Part shown: in pieces, positions 16,587 to 25,003 of the stretch
Position numbering within the stretch: position 1 is the stretch's first letter
Layout of the letters: every line of letters begins with the position of its first letter
Assembly (NCBI RefSeq): GCF_026559675.1
Contig: NZ_CP092891.1
Location: 1,240,001-1,304,000, forward strand
Direction: 5' to 3'
Source of the DNA: Microbacterium oxydans
GTDB taxonomy: Bacteria; Actinomycetota; Actinomycetes; Actinomycetales; Microbacteriaceae
Length of the DNA: 64,000 nucleotides
Position numbers and translations under genes: made by a program
The notes under the pieces: generated by a model
Told to the model about the DNA's origin: nothing
Database searches by the model: none
Seen by the model: only the letters and a program-made list of their open reading frames with translations

Positions 16587-18139
16587 CAGACGGTCTCCAG
16601 GATCGCGGTACGGGGGCGTGTCGTGGTGGTGGTCCGGGCCTCGGGGGCATCGACGCGATGATGCGCGCCGACCGACGTCGTGCGGCGCAGCGCCGCGTCG
16701 GCGGTGACCTCGGCGAGCAGCAGCAGGTTGGCGTCCTCGTGCTCGGCGACGCCGGTCGGCGCGGGAGCGGCGGCGGCCCAGGCGCGCACGGTCTCCAGAG
16801 CGTGCGCGAGGCCGGTGCCGGTCCGCAGCAGTCCGACCTCGTCCCACATGAGCTGCTGCAGGGCGGCGCGGGTGAACGCGGGGTGCGTTTCGTCTCGTCG
16901 CTGCGCTCCTCGCTCGACGACCGGACACGGCACCGATCCCGCGGCCCCCCGGTCGTTGAGCGAGCGAAGCGGGACGAAACGATCCGTCGTCAAGGCGGCC
17001 GCGGCACGGGCCCCGAACACCGCGCCCTCGAGCAGCGAGTTCGACGCCAGGCGGTTGGCCCCGTGCACGCCCGTGCGCGCGACCTCGCCGACGGCGAAGA
17101 GCCCCGGTACGGTGGTGCGGCCGTCGAGGTCGGTGACGACGCCGCCCATCAGATAGTGCGCGGCCGGGGTCACGGGGATCGGCTCGCGAGACCAGTCGAA
17201 TCCCCGTTCACGCGTGACGCGGTCGATGGTGGGGAACCGGCGGCTCAGTGCGGCAGCTCCCAGGCCCGTCGCATCCAGTCGCACGGGAGCGCCCTGGGCC
17301 GCCGCCTGACGAGCGATCGCCCGCGACACCACGTCCCGTGGGGCGAGTTCGCCGTCGGGATGGCTGTCGAACGTGAAGCGGCGCCCGTCGTCGTCGATCA
17401 GGGTGGCGCCCTCGCCCCGCACGGCCTCGGAGATGAGGAACGCGGGACCGGCCGCCAGGACCGTCGGATGGAACTGCACGAACTCGAGGTCGGCGACCGC
17501 CGCGCCCGCGCGCAGTGCCACGGCGATGCCGTCACCGGTGGCGCCGTCCGGGTTCGTCGTGTGGGCGTAGAGGTGACCGGCGCCGCCGGTCGCGAGGATC
17601 ACGGCTTCGGCCGCGAGCTCGGTCGACGTGCCGTCGATCAGCAGCCGGACGCCGCGGGCCGCTCCCGACGTCAGGAGGAGGTCGGTGAGCAGCGCGCGCT
17701 CGACGACGGCGATGGAGGTCTTCCCCACGGCGGCGATGAGCGCGGCCGAGATCGCGGCTCCGGTGGCGTCGCCGCCGGCGTGCACGATACGGGCGTGCTG
17801 GTGCGCCGCCTCACGCCCCAGCTCCAGCGCACCGTCCGTCGTCCTGTCGAAGGCGACGCCGCGGGCGATGAGCTCGGCGATCCGCTCGGCACCCTCGGTG
17901 ACGAGCACGCGCACGGCCGCGGGATCGGAGAGTCCCGCGCCGGCGTCCATCGTGTCGGCCGCGTGCTGCGCCGCCGAGTCGCCGGGGCCGTAGATCCCCG
18001 CCACACCGCCCTGCGCGAGTCCGGTGCAGCCGTCGCCGAGCACGCCCTTGGTCGCGAGCGTCACCCGGTGACCGGCTTCGTGCGCACGGAGGGCCGCGGT
18101 GAGCCCCGCGATGCCCGAGCCGACGACGACGACGTTCAT
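16586..18139 (-). CDS. nadB: L-aspartate oxidase with an embedded palindromic repeat
   Basis: A 517-residue flavoenzyme that oxidises aspartate to iminoaspartate, which NadA consumes. The FAD site VVVGSGIAGLTAAL is at residues 3-16. Further marks are GGDATGAAISAAL, EFVQFHPTVL, TPAAHYLMGGVVTDLDG and GVHGANRLASNSLLEG. After the FAD domain the sequence RSLNDRGAAGSVPCP and the following 15 residues do not look like NadB; they are encoded by an inverted repeat at 16886-16981 inserted in frame between the FAD-binding domain and the C-terminal helical domain. The C-terminal domain (TRAALQQLMWDEVGLLR) resumes normally. The ATG overlaps the nadA stop as ATGA. Confidence 0.95.
   Translation of the reverse strand: MNVVVVGSGIAGLTAALRAHEAGHRVTLATKGVLGDGCTGLAQGGVAGIYGPGDSAAQHAADTMDAGAGLSDPAAVRVLVTEGAERIAELIARGVAFDRTTDGALELGREAAHQHARIVHAGGDATGAAISAALIAAVGKTSIAVVERALLTDLLLTSGAARGVRLLIDGTSTELAAEAVILATGGAGHLYAHTTNPDGATGDGIAVALRAGAAVADLEFVQFHPTVLAAGPAFLISEAVRGEGATLIDDDGRRFTFDSHPDGELAPRDVVSRAIARQAAAQGAPVRLDATGLGAAALSRRFPTIDRVTRERGFDWSREPIPVTPAAHYLMGGVVTDLDGRTTVPGLFAVGEVARTGVHGANRLASNSLLEGAVFGARAAAALTTDRFVPLRSLNDRGAAGSVPCPVVERGAQRRDETHPAFTRAALQQLMWDEVGLLRTGTGLAHALETVRAWAAAAPAPTGVAEHEDANLLLLAEVTADAALRRTTSVGAHHRVDAPEARTTTTTRPRTAILETV
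16886..16981. repeat. Palindromic (REP/RPE-like) element inside nadB
   Basis: Two inverted arms: left 16886-16924 begins CGTTTCGTC and ends CGACGACCGG; right 16949-16981 begins CCGGTCGTTGAGCGAGCG and ends GACGAAACG. Reverse-complemented, they match over about 30 bases with short gaps. The central 24 bases are unrelated. I recall similar palindromes between genes in Microbacterium; here it is coding and keeps frame. Confidence 0.75.
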
Positions 18140-19473
18140 CGCGCGCCCGCGACCACCGGGGGCTTCGCCGCGAGCATCCGCTCCAGCGCCACGCGCGCGG
18201 GGTCGGCGACGTCCCCGGTGACCGTGATGCGGTTCGGGGTGCGGCCCGCGACCAGCTCCTCCAGGACCCAGGCGAGGTAGCCGGGGTGGATGCGGTACAT
18301 CGTCGAGCAGGGGCACACGACGGGGTCGAGGCAGAAGATCTCGTGCTGCGGGTACTGCGCGGCGAGTCGGCGCACGAGGTTGATCTCGGTGCCGATCGCG
18401 AAGGTCGTCGGCTCCGTGGCGGCGTCGATCGCGCGGCGGATGTACTCGGTCGAGCCCGCCTCGTCCGCGGCGTCGACGACCTCCATCGGGCATTCCGGGT
18501 GCACGATCACCCGCACGCCCGGGTGCTCGGCCCGGGCCTGGTCGATCTGACCCACTGTGAAGCGGCGGTGCACCGAGCAGAATCCGTGCCACAGGATCAC
18601 GCGGGAGTCGAGGAGTTCGTCGGCCGAGGATCCGCCCAGCGCTCGCCGCGGGTTCCACATCGGCATCTGCTCGAGGGGGACTCCCATGGCCTTGGCGGTG
18701 TTGCGGCCGAGGTGCTGGTCCGGGAAGAACAGCACCCGTCGTCCGCGCTCGAAGGCCCACTCGAGAACCGTCTCGGCGTTGGAGGAGGTGCACACGATCC
18801 CGCCGTGCCGTCCGACGAAGCCCTTGATCGCTGCGGAGGAGTTCATGTAGGTCACGGGGATCACGGGCACGCGCCCGTCGGCATCGGTGACCTCGAGGTC
18901 GCCGAAGACCTCCTCCAGCTGCTCCCAGCACTCCTCGACCTGGTCGATGTCGGCCATGTCGGCCATCGAGCAGCCGGCGGCGAGGTTCGGCAGGATCACG
19001 GCCTGCTCGGGCCGCGAGAGCAGATCGGCGGTCTCGGCCATGAAGTGCACGCCGCAGAACACGATGGCTTCGGCGTCGGCGCGGCCCTTCGCCGCGGTGG
19101 CGAGCTGGAACGAGTCGCCCACGTAGTCGGCGTGCTGCACGACCTCCTCGCGCTGGTAGAAGTGCCCGAGGATCACGACCCGGTCGCCGAGGGTCGCCTT
19201 CGCCGCACGGATGCGACGATCGAGGTCCGCTTCGGACGCCTCCCGGTACGCGGCGGGCAGTTCGCCCTGGCGCGGCGCCCCGGTCGGGATGACGTCGCCC
19301 ATCGACGAGCCGGGTCCGTATCCCGGTCGGGTGTCGAAGTCCCAGGGCCCGACCGCGAGGTCGGTGGTACAGGTCGCGTCGGTCGATGCGCCGGAGACGA
19401 TCGCCTGGATCGCGTGGTCCACCGAGGCGTCCAGCGGGGGAACGGCGGGAGCGGGTACGAAGGTGATGCTCAT
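18136..19473 (-). CDS. nadA: Quinolinate synthase
   Basis: A 445-residue Fe-S enzyme that condenses iminoaspartate with dihydroxyacetone phosphate to quinolinate. The family marks are VILGHFYQREEVVQHADYVGDS, FCGVHFMAETADLL with the first cluster Cys, NLAAGCSMADM, GIVCTSSNAETVLEWAF with the second, FFPDQHLGRNTA, WHGFCSVH, HPECPMEVV, and the C-terminal VVCPCSTMY with the third. An N-terminal extension of about 75 residues before the core is usual in actinobacteria. ATG 19473 overlaps the stop of nrtR (ATGA), so the regulator and enzyme are translated together. Confidence 0.96.
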   Translation of the reverse strand: MSITFVPAPAVPPLDASVDHAIQAIVSGASTDATCTTDLAVGPWDFDTRPGYGPGSSMGDVIPTGAPRQGELPAAYREASEADLDRRIRAAKATLGDRVVILGHFYQREEVVQHADYVGDSFQLATAAKGRADAEAIVFCGVHFMAETADLLSRPEQAVILPNLAAGCSMADMADIDQVEECWEQLEEVFGDLEVTDADGRVPVIPVTYMNSSAAIKGFVGRHGGIVCTSSNAETVLEWAFERGRRVLFFPDQHLGRNTAKAMGVPLEQMPMWNPRRALGGSSADELLDSRVILWHGFCSVHRRFTVGQIDQARAEHPGVRVIVHPECPMEVVDAADEAGSTEYIRRAIDAATEPTTFAIGTEINLVRRLAAQYPQHEIFCLDPVVCPCSTMYRIHPGYLAWVLEELVAGRTPNRITVTGDVADPARVALERMLAAKPPVVAGAR

Positions 19474-20186
19474 CGGGTGCTCGTTTCTTCGGGGCCGAGG
19501 GGGCCGCGATCGGCCAGCTCGATGTCGGTGTTGTCGCGGTACAGACGTGCGGGACGGTGGCTCCCGGTGCGGAAGCGATCGGTGGGGAGCAGGTTGCCGG
19601 CGGCTTCCACCTGACGACGGAAGTTGGCGGGGTCGAGGGTCCGGCCGAGGATCGACTCGTACGCTTCGCGCAGCTCGGCGAGGGTGAACTCCTCGGGGAG
19701 GAAGCCCTGCGCCACGCGGCTGTAGCCGACCTTGTTGCGCAGCCGCCAGAGGGCGTACTCGACGATCTCGGCGTGATCGAAGGCCAGCGGCGGGAGCTGG
19801 TCGACGTCGAACCATTGCACGTTCTCCGGGGCGCGGCCGGAGGCCTGGTGCGCGGCGATCTGCGCGGTCACGTCGTCCTGCCGGAGCAGCGCCCAGTACA
19901 CGATCGACACGACCCGGGTGGGGGAGCGGTCGACGGCGCCGAAGGCGTAGAGCTGCTCCAGATAGCTCGGCGCGAGTCCGGTGGTCTCGGCCAGGGTGCG
20001 CGCTGCCGCGTCGACGGGCGACTCGGCGACCGTGAGCCAGCCCCCGGGAAGCGCCCACTGCTGCGCGAAGGGCTCGCGCGTGCGCAGGACGAGCGGCAGC
20101 GCGAGCACGGCCCGTCCGTCCTCGGTGCGCCGCAGCGTGAGGATGACGGTCGAGACGGCGACGCGGATCGCACTGCTTCGAGTCAT
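19470..20186 (-). CDS. nrtR: NrtR-type Nudix transcriptional regulator of NAD synthesis
   Basis: A 238-residue protein starting at ATG 20186 with AGGAGG upstream. Residues 1-150 are a Nudix fold but the box is degenerate: in GWLTVAESPVDAAARTLAETTGL, quoted here only as its ends GWLTVAE and RTLAETTGL, the catalytic RE and EE pairs are replaced by RT and ET. Residues about 150-225 (VAQGFLPEEFTLAELREAYE, FRRQVEAAGNL) form the winged HTH found in NrtR. NrtR binds ADP-ribose with the Nudix domain and represses NAD genes with the HTH. Its place as first gene of the nadABC operon fits autoregulation exactly. Confidence 0.9.
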   Translation of the reverse strand: MTRSSAIRVAVSTVILTLRRTEDGRAVLALPLVLRTREPFAQQWALPGGWLTVAESPVDAAARTLAETTGLAPSYLEQLYAFGAVDRSPTRVVSIVYWALLRQDDVTAQIAAHQASGRAPENVQWFDVDQLPPLAFDHAEIVEYALWRLRNKVGYSRVAQGFLPEEFTLAELREAYESILGRTLDPANFRRQVEAAGNLLPTDRFRTGSHRPARLYRDNTDIELADRGPLGPEETSTR

Positions 20187-20211
20187 GGGGACTTTAACCT
20201 CCTGCGTCCGA

Positions 20212-20237
20212 TCTTAGTGTCATCGAGACTCTTAGTG
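20212..20237 (-). promoter_or_regulatory. Putative NrtR operator and promoter of the NAD operon
   Basis: TCTTAGTG occurs twice as a direct repeat (20212-20219 and 20230-20237), and TTAGTGTC/GAGACT form an imperfect inverted repeat between them. On the minus strand TAAGAT (20216-20211) is a plausible -10 box 25 bases before ATG 20186, so the repeat overlaps the promoter, as expected for a repressor site. Confidence 0.55.
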
Positions 20238-20297
20238 CGCGCATATGACGCGTATTCCTGCCGAGTCCGAAACGTTATCTGCGGGGCGCGAGGAAGC

Positions 20298-20343
20298 TTG
20301 TCCACCGGTGCAGGGTTTGTTAGGTTACTGTCCTAACAAACCC
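20298..20343 (+). promoter_or_regulatory. Promoter with 12-bp perfect palindrome upstream of the first peptide ABC operon
   Basis: TTGTCC (20298-20303) and TAGGTT (20321-20326) form a promoter with a 17-base spacer. The -10 box lies inside an inverted repeat GGGTTTGTTAGG (20313-20324), loop TTACTGT, CCTAACAAACCC (20332-20343). No T-run follows, so it is an operator rather than a terminator. The regulator is not in the window. A leader of about 120 bases separates it from ATG 20455. Confidence 0.65.
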
Positions 20344-20454
20344 CTTCACGGTGGCCGACCGGTCGCCTTCCGGGGCCGCGAACCCCGACACCGGGGTTCC
20401 GCTCCATCCGGAGCGATCCCTCCTGCAGTGCAGCACCGAGAGGAAACAAGAGAA

Positions 20455-22146
20455 ATGATCCGTAACGGAAAGCGCAAGCTCGCGCTCACCGCGGTCGCGG
20501 GGGCTTCCGTCCTCGCGCTGGGCCTCACCGCCTGTGGCTCGGGTGGTGGCGACGGCGGCAACGCCGACAGCGACCGGGCACTTCGTGTGTGGGCCGGTAG
20601 CCAGACCCCGATCACCGCGAACTACAACCCGTTCGCACCGACCGTGCTCCACGGCGCGCTCGGTCCGATCTACGAGCCGCTGTTCTTCTACAACAAGACC
20701 GCGGACTCCGAGCCTGTCGGCCTGATCGGCGACAAGTTCGAGTACAACGAGGACGGCACGGTGATCACCGTCACCATCAAGCCCGACCTCAAGTGGAGCG
20801 ACGGCAAGCCGCTCACCGCGAAGGACGTCGTCTTCTCCTTCGAGTACGAGGGCAACAACCCCGAGGGCAACGGTCTCGTCTCCGCGGAGGCGACCGACGA
20901 CACCACCGTCGTGCTGACCTACTCGTCGGCGCAGTACACGACCGAGTTCCAGCGTCTCGGCTCGACCTACATCCTCCCGGAGCACGTCTGGGCGGACATC
21001 ACCGACTTCGCGAACTTCGCGAACGAGGACCCGGTGGGCTCCGGCGCCTACGTCGTCGACAAGACCACGAGCGAGTCCTACACCCTCGTCGCGAACAAGA
21101 ACTTCCGCGACGCCGACAAGCTCGGTGTCAAGAAGGTCCAGTACATCGCGGTCGACAACAACCAGACCGCTCAGGACCTGCTCGCCGCCGGCAAGCTCGA
21201 CTGGACGGGAATGTTCATCCCGAACCCGGACGACGTGACCTCCAACGGGAAGATCGACTGGATCAACACGCCGCAGGACCCGACGGTGCTCTACACCTGC
21301 TCGAACGCCGACCTCGGCTGCACCGGTCCGCAGACCGACGTCGCCGTGCGTCAGGCGCTCAACGTCGCGATCGACCGCGCCACCATCAAGGACAAGGCGT
21401 TCGTCGGTCTCACCGGCGACATCTCGCCGACGTTCGCTCTGCTGCCCCGTGACGAGAAGTGGGTCGCGGACCCGGCCAACGAGGTCAGCCCGCAGGAGGC
21501 CAATGTGGCCGAGGCAGGCTCCATCCTCGAGGCCGCCGGTTACACCAAGGGTTCGAGCGGCATCTACGAGAAGGACGGCGTGCCCGTCGAGCTCAGCCTG
21601 ATCTCGGTCGACGGCTGGACCGACTACAACGACGCCGCGAAGCTGATCGCCGAGCAGGCCGAGGCGGCCGGCATCAAGGTCACGGCTTCGACCGTGCAGT
21701 GGCAGGAGTTCTCGGACGCTCGCCAGGGTGGCAACTACCAGCTGATCGTCGGCGGTGTCATCGGCACGTCTGTCGCCGACCCGTTCCAGATCTACCGTGA
21801 CTGGTTCGGTGGCACCGAGGTCGGCTCGACCGGCCCGGTCGGCAAGGAGATCCCGGCGACGCGCTGGAACTTCAGCCGCTACAACAACCCGAAGGTCGAC
21901 GCTGCGATCCAGTCGGCGATCAGCACGAACGACGAGGCGACGAAGAAGGAGCTGTACGCCACGATCCAGACCGAGATCGTGCGTGACCTGCCCTACATCC
22001 CGCTCGTCATCAACGCGACGCAGACCTTCTACAACACGAAGGACTACACGGGCTGGCCGACCGAGGACAACCTCTACGCCTTCCCGCCGTCCTGGGGTGC
22101 GATCGCGGCAGGTTACATCCTGACGCAGCTGCAGCCGGCCAAGTAA
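20455..22146 (+). CDS. Peptide ABC transporter substrate-binding lipoprotein (SBP family 5)
   Basis: A 563-residue lipoprotein. ATG 20455 follows AGAGGA; the signal ends in the lipobox LTACG with Cys at residue 27, then a Gly/Asp-rich linker. The family-5 fold (DppA/OppA) shows in YEPLFFYN, LKWSDGKPLTAKDVVFSFE, VGSGAYVV, VRQALNVAIDRATI and the C-terminal RDLPYIPLVINATQTFYN. Family 5 binds di- to oligopeptides, some sugars or nickel; the presence of two ATPase and two permease genes after it fits peptide uptake. It captures the ligand outside the membrane and delivers it to the permease pair. Confidence 0.93.
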   Translation: MIRNGKRKLALTAVAGASVLALGLTACGSGGGDGGNADSDRALRVWAGSQTPITANYNPFAPTVLHGALGPIYEPLFFYNKTADSEPVGLIGDKFEYNEDGTVITVTIKPDLKWSDGKPLTAKDVVFSFEYEGNNPEGNGLVSAEATDDTTVVLTYSSAQYTTEFQRLGSTYILPEHVWADITDFANFANEDPVGSGAYVVDKTTSESYTLVANKNFRDADKLGVKKVQYIAVDNNQTAQDLLAAGKLDWTGMFIPNPDDVTSNGKIDWINTPQDPTVLYTCSNADLGCTGPQTDVAVRQALNVAIDRATIKDKAFVGLTGDISPTFALLPRDEKWVADPANEVSPQEANVAEAGSILEAAGYTKGSSGIYEKDGVPVELSLISVDGWTDYNDAAKLIAEQAEAAGIKVTASTVQWQEFSDARQGGNYQLIVGGVIGTSVADPFQIYRDWFGGTEVGSTGPVGKEIPATRWNFSRYNNPKVDAAIQSAISTNDEATKKELYATIQTEIVRDLPYIPLVINATQTFYNTKDYTGWPTEDNLYAFPPSWGAIAAGYILTQLQPAK

Positions 22147-22189
22147 TCAGAGAGGAGTCGGGGAAGAAGGAAGTCAGGAAAACAGTGAC

Positions 22190-23185
22190 ATGAAGTTCTA
22201 TGCACGAAGAATCGGGTTCTACGCGTTCACGCTCTGGGCCGCGATCTCCATCAACTTCCTTCTTCCCCGGCTCATGCCGGGCGACCCGGCCGACATCATG
22301 ATCGCCAAGCTGCAGCGGGCGGGCGGTGAGGTCTCCGAGACCACGATCCGCAACATCAAGCTGCTGCTCGGCGGTGACGACTCGTCCCTCTGGGAGCAGT
22401 ACCTCTCCTACTGGGGGCGGATGTTCCAGGGCGACCTCGGAGTGTCGGTCACCAAGTTCCCCACGCCGGTGACGGAACTGATCGCGGGGGCGCTGCCGTG
22501 GACGCTCGTCCTCGTCGGCACCGCGACCGTCATCTCCTTCGTCCTCGGCGTCGTCCTCGGCGCCTGGGCGGGGTGGAAGCGCGGGACCTGGGTCGACCAC
22601 CTGATCCCCGCGACCACCGTGCTGCAGTCGATCCCGTACTTCTGGATGGCACTGATCCTGGTGGCCGTGTTCGCCGTGGGACTGGGCTGGTTCCCGATCT
22701 TCGGCGGCTACGACATCTTCGACTACCCGGACGGCCCCGAGCCGACCTGGGCGTTCTTCACCGACGCGGTGGCGCACGCCATCCTCCCGGCGCTGACCAT
22801 CGTGATCAGCTCGGTCGGCGGCTGGATGTTCGGCATGCGCAACATGATGGTCTCCACGCTCGCCGAGGACTACGTCCTCACGGCCGAGGCGAAGGGGCTC
22901 CGTCCGCGCCGCATCATGACGACGTACGCGGCCCGCAACGCCGCCATCCCCTCGATCGCGGGCTTCTCGATCACCCTGGGGTTCGTCGTCGCCGGGTCCA
23001 TCGTGATGGAGCAGGTGTTCACCTACCCGGGCATCGGCAAGCTGATGTTCCAGGCCGTCACCAACAACGACTATGCGCTGATGCAGGGCCTGTTCCTCGT
23101 CATCACGCTCACGGTGCTCGCCGCCAACTTCATCATGGACCTCGTCTATGGCTTCATCGACCCGAGGGCGCGCCAGAATGTCTGA
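22190..23185 (+). CDS. Peptide ABC transporter permease, DppB type
   Basis: A 331-residue inner membrane protein with the N-terminal motif MKFYARRIGFYAFTLWAA, MPGDPADIMI in the first periplasmic loop, five or six helices, and the ATPase-contact EAA loop YVLTAEAKGLRPRRIMTTYAARNA. The EAA loop (about residues 225-245) couples to the nucleotide-binding subunits. A 43-base gap after the substrate-binding gene contains the ribosome site AGAGGAG. The gene overlaps the next permease by 8 bases. Confidence 0.93.
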   Translation: MKFYARRIGFYAFTLWAAISINFLLPRLMPGDPADIMIAKLQRAGGEVSETTIRNIKLLLGGDDSSLWEQYLSYWGRMFQGDLGVSVTKFPTPVTELIAGALPWTLVLVGTATVISFVLGVVLGAWAGWKRGTWVDHLIPATTVLQSIPYFWMALILVAVFAVGLGWFPIFGGYDIFDYPDGPEPTWAFFTDAVAHAILPALTIVISSVGGWMFGMRNMMVSTLAEDYVLTAEAKGLRPRRIMTTYAARNAAIPSIAGFSITLGFVVAGSIVMEQVFTYPGIGKLMFQAVTNNDYALMQGLFLVITLTVLAANFIMDLVYGFIDPRARQNV

Positions 23186-24155
23186 CACGAAGAACCCGCT
23201 CCTGACCCAGGAACCCCCGACAACGTCGCCGGCCAGCACCATCTCGCTGGCCACTCAGCAGGGACGCAAGCGTCGCCGCGTCCTTCCCAGCGCCTCGCCG
23301 AAGTTCATCGTCGGCGTGATCCTGGTCCTCGCCATCGTGCTGTTCGCGATCATCGCGCCGATCTTCTCGCAGAACCCGCGCAGCACCGCCAACCCCGCGC
23401 TCCAGCCGCCCTCGGCAGAGCACTGGCTGGGGACGACCAAGCTCGGCAACGACATGTTCGCCCAGCTGGCCATCGGCGCTCAGGGTTCTCTGCTCATCGG
23501 CGTGACAGCCGGTGGCATCGCCATCGTGCTGTCCCTCCTGTTCGGCGTGCTCGCCGGGTACCTGGGCGGCTGGCGCGAAGACGGCCTCGCCCTCCTCACC
23601 AACGTGATGATCGTGATCCCGGGCCTTCCGCTCGTGATGGTGATCGCCTCGTTCGTGCCGCAGCGCAGCTGGCAGCTCGTCGCCTTCGTCCTCGGCATCA
23701 CGTCGTGGGCCGGTGCCGCCTATGTGCTGAGGCTGCAGACGCGGTCCCTGCGCACGAGGGACTACGTGTACGCGTCGAAGGTCGCGGGGGAACGGTCGTT
23801 CCGCGTGATCCTCGTCGAGATCATGCCGAACCTCCTTCCCCTGCTCACGGCGCAGTTCCTGTTCGCGATCATCTTCGCGATCCTCGGCGAAGCCGGCCTG
23901 TCGTACCTGGGGCTCGGGCCGAACTCGTCGATCACCTGGGGGTCGATCCTGAACGACGCGCAGTCCGGACAGGCGCTCGGTCGTGGGGCGTGGTGGTGGT
24001 TCGTACCGCCGGGGCTCATGATCGCCGTCCTGGGTGCGGGACTCTCGCTGATCAACTTCGCGATCGACGAGGTCATCAACCCGAAGCTGCGCAATGCGCC
24101 GGAAGCCGCGCGCCGCGTGCGCAAGGCCGCCAAGACCAAGGGAGTCACCGCATGA
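23178..24155 (+). CDS. Peptide ABC transporter permease, DppC type
   Basis: A 325-residue permease starting at ATG 23178 inside the end of the DppB-type gene. A soluble N-terminal arm (about 40 residues) precedes the first helix ASPKFIVGVILVLAIVLFA. The EAA loop is DYVYASKVAGERSFRVILVEIMPN, and GEAGLSYLGLGP is a family mark. It forms the second half of the transmembrane pathway. All leucine codons are CTN (no TTG), in contrast with the next two genes. Confidence 0.93.
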   Translation: MSDTKNPLLTQEPPTTSPASTISLATQQGRKRRRVLPSASPKFIVGVILVLAIVLFAIIAPIFSQNPRSTANPALQPPSAEHWLGTTKLGNDMFAQLAIGAQGSLLIGVTAGGIAIVLSLLFGVLAGYLGGWREDGLALLTNVMIVIPGLPLVMVIASFVPQRSWQLVAFVLGITSWAGAAYVLRLQTRSLRTRDYVYASKVAGERSFRVILVEIMPNLLPLLTAQFLFAIIFAILGEAGLSYLGLGPNSSITWGSILNDAQSGQALGRGAWWWFVPPGLMIAVLGAGLSLINFAIDEVINPKLRNAPEAARRVRKAAKTKGVTA

Positions 24156-25003
24156 GCGAGCCGGTCCTGACGGCGCGGAATGTGTCGATCGAGTATGAGG
24201 TGGATCCGCCGGTGCGGGCGGTGCGGGATGTGTCGTTGACGTTGAATCGTGGGGAGATTCTGGGGTTGGCGGGGGAGTCGGGGTGTGGGAAGACGACTCT
24301 GGCGTATGGGATGAACCGGTTGTTGAAGGCTCCGGCGTTGATGACGGGTGGGGAGATCGTGTTCCATGACCGGAATGGTCAGGACATCGACATCGTGGGT
24401 CTGGATGGGGAGGGTTTGCGGGCGTTCCGGTGGGACAAGATCTCGATGGTGTTCCAGGGGGCGATGAACTCGTTGAACCCGGTGATCAGTGTCAAGGCGC
24501 AGATCTTCGACATCTTCGACACGCACCGCCCGGGCATGAGCAAGAAGGCGAAGACGGCGCGGGCGGAGGAGTTGCTGACGCTGGTGGGGGTGGACCCGAA
24601 TCGTCTGTCGAGTTTCCCGCATGAGTTGTCGGGTGGGATGCGGCAGCGGATGATGATCGCGATGGCTCTGGCGTTGGATCCGCAGGTGATGATCATGGAT
24701 GAGCCGACGACGGCGTTGGATGTGGTGGTGCAGCGGGGCATCATCCGGGAGATCATGCGGTTGCGGGAGAAGTTGGGGTTCGCGGTGATCTTCATCACGC
24801 ATGATTTGCCGATGTTGATCGAGATCAGTGATCGGATCGCGATCATGTTGCAGGGGCAGATCGTGGAGGAGGGCACGGCGGAGGAGATCTACCGGTCTCC
24901 GCAGCACGAGTACACGCGGCGGTTGTTGTCGAGTTTCCCGTCGTTGAAGGGGGAGCGGGGCGACTTCGTGCGTACCGGTGTGAGCCAGGAGGGCGTCCGA
25001 TGA
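24152..25003 (+). CDS. Peptide ABC transporter ATPase, DppD type
   Basis: A 283-residue ATPase overlapping dppC by ATGA. It has Walker A GESGCGKTT (about 42-50), Q-loop MVFQGAMNSLNPV, signature LSGGMRQR, Walker B MIMDEPTTALD and the H-loop ITHDLPML. The C-terminal segment PQHEYTRRLLSSFP is typical of the oligopeptide ATPase group. Codon use is odd: of 28 leucines 20 are TTG, 8 CTG and none CTC, and Gly is mostly GGG/GGT, unlike the genes on both sides. This is a sign of separate origin or of a different selective history for this block. Confidence 0.93.
   Translation: MSEPVLTARNVSIEYEVDPPVRAVRDVSLTLNRGEILGLAGESGCGKTTLAYGMNRLLKAPALMTGGEIVFHDRNGQDIDIVGLDGEGLRAFRWDKISMVFQGAMNSLNPVISVKAQIFDIFDTHRPGMSKKAKTARAEELLTLVGVDPNRLSSFPHELSGGMRQRMMIAMALALDPQVMIMDEPTTALDVVVQRGIIREIMRLREKLGFAVIFITHDLPMLIEISDRIAIMLQGQIVEEGTAEEIYRSPQHEYTRRLLSSFPSLKGERGDFVRTGVSQEGVR

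Noticed and set aside
16886..16981. Insertion sequence in nadB
   Set aside because: There is no transposase and no target duplication, and the reading frame is preserved; a palindromic repeat explains it better.
20313..20343. Terminator reading of the palindrome ahead of the first peptide operon
   Set aside because: It overlaps a promoter with good spacing, lies upstream of the operon, and lacks a T-run.
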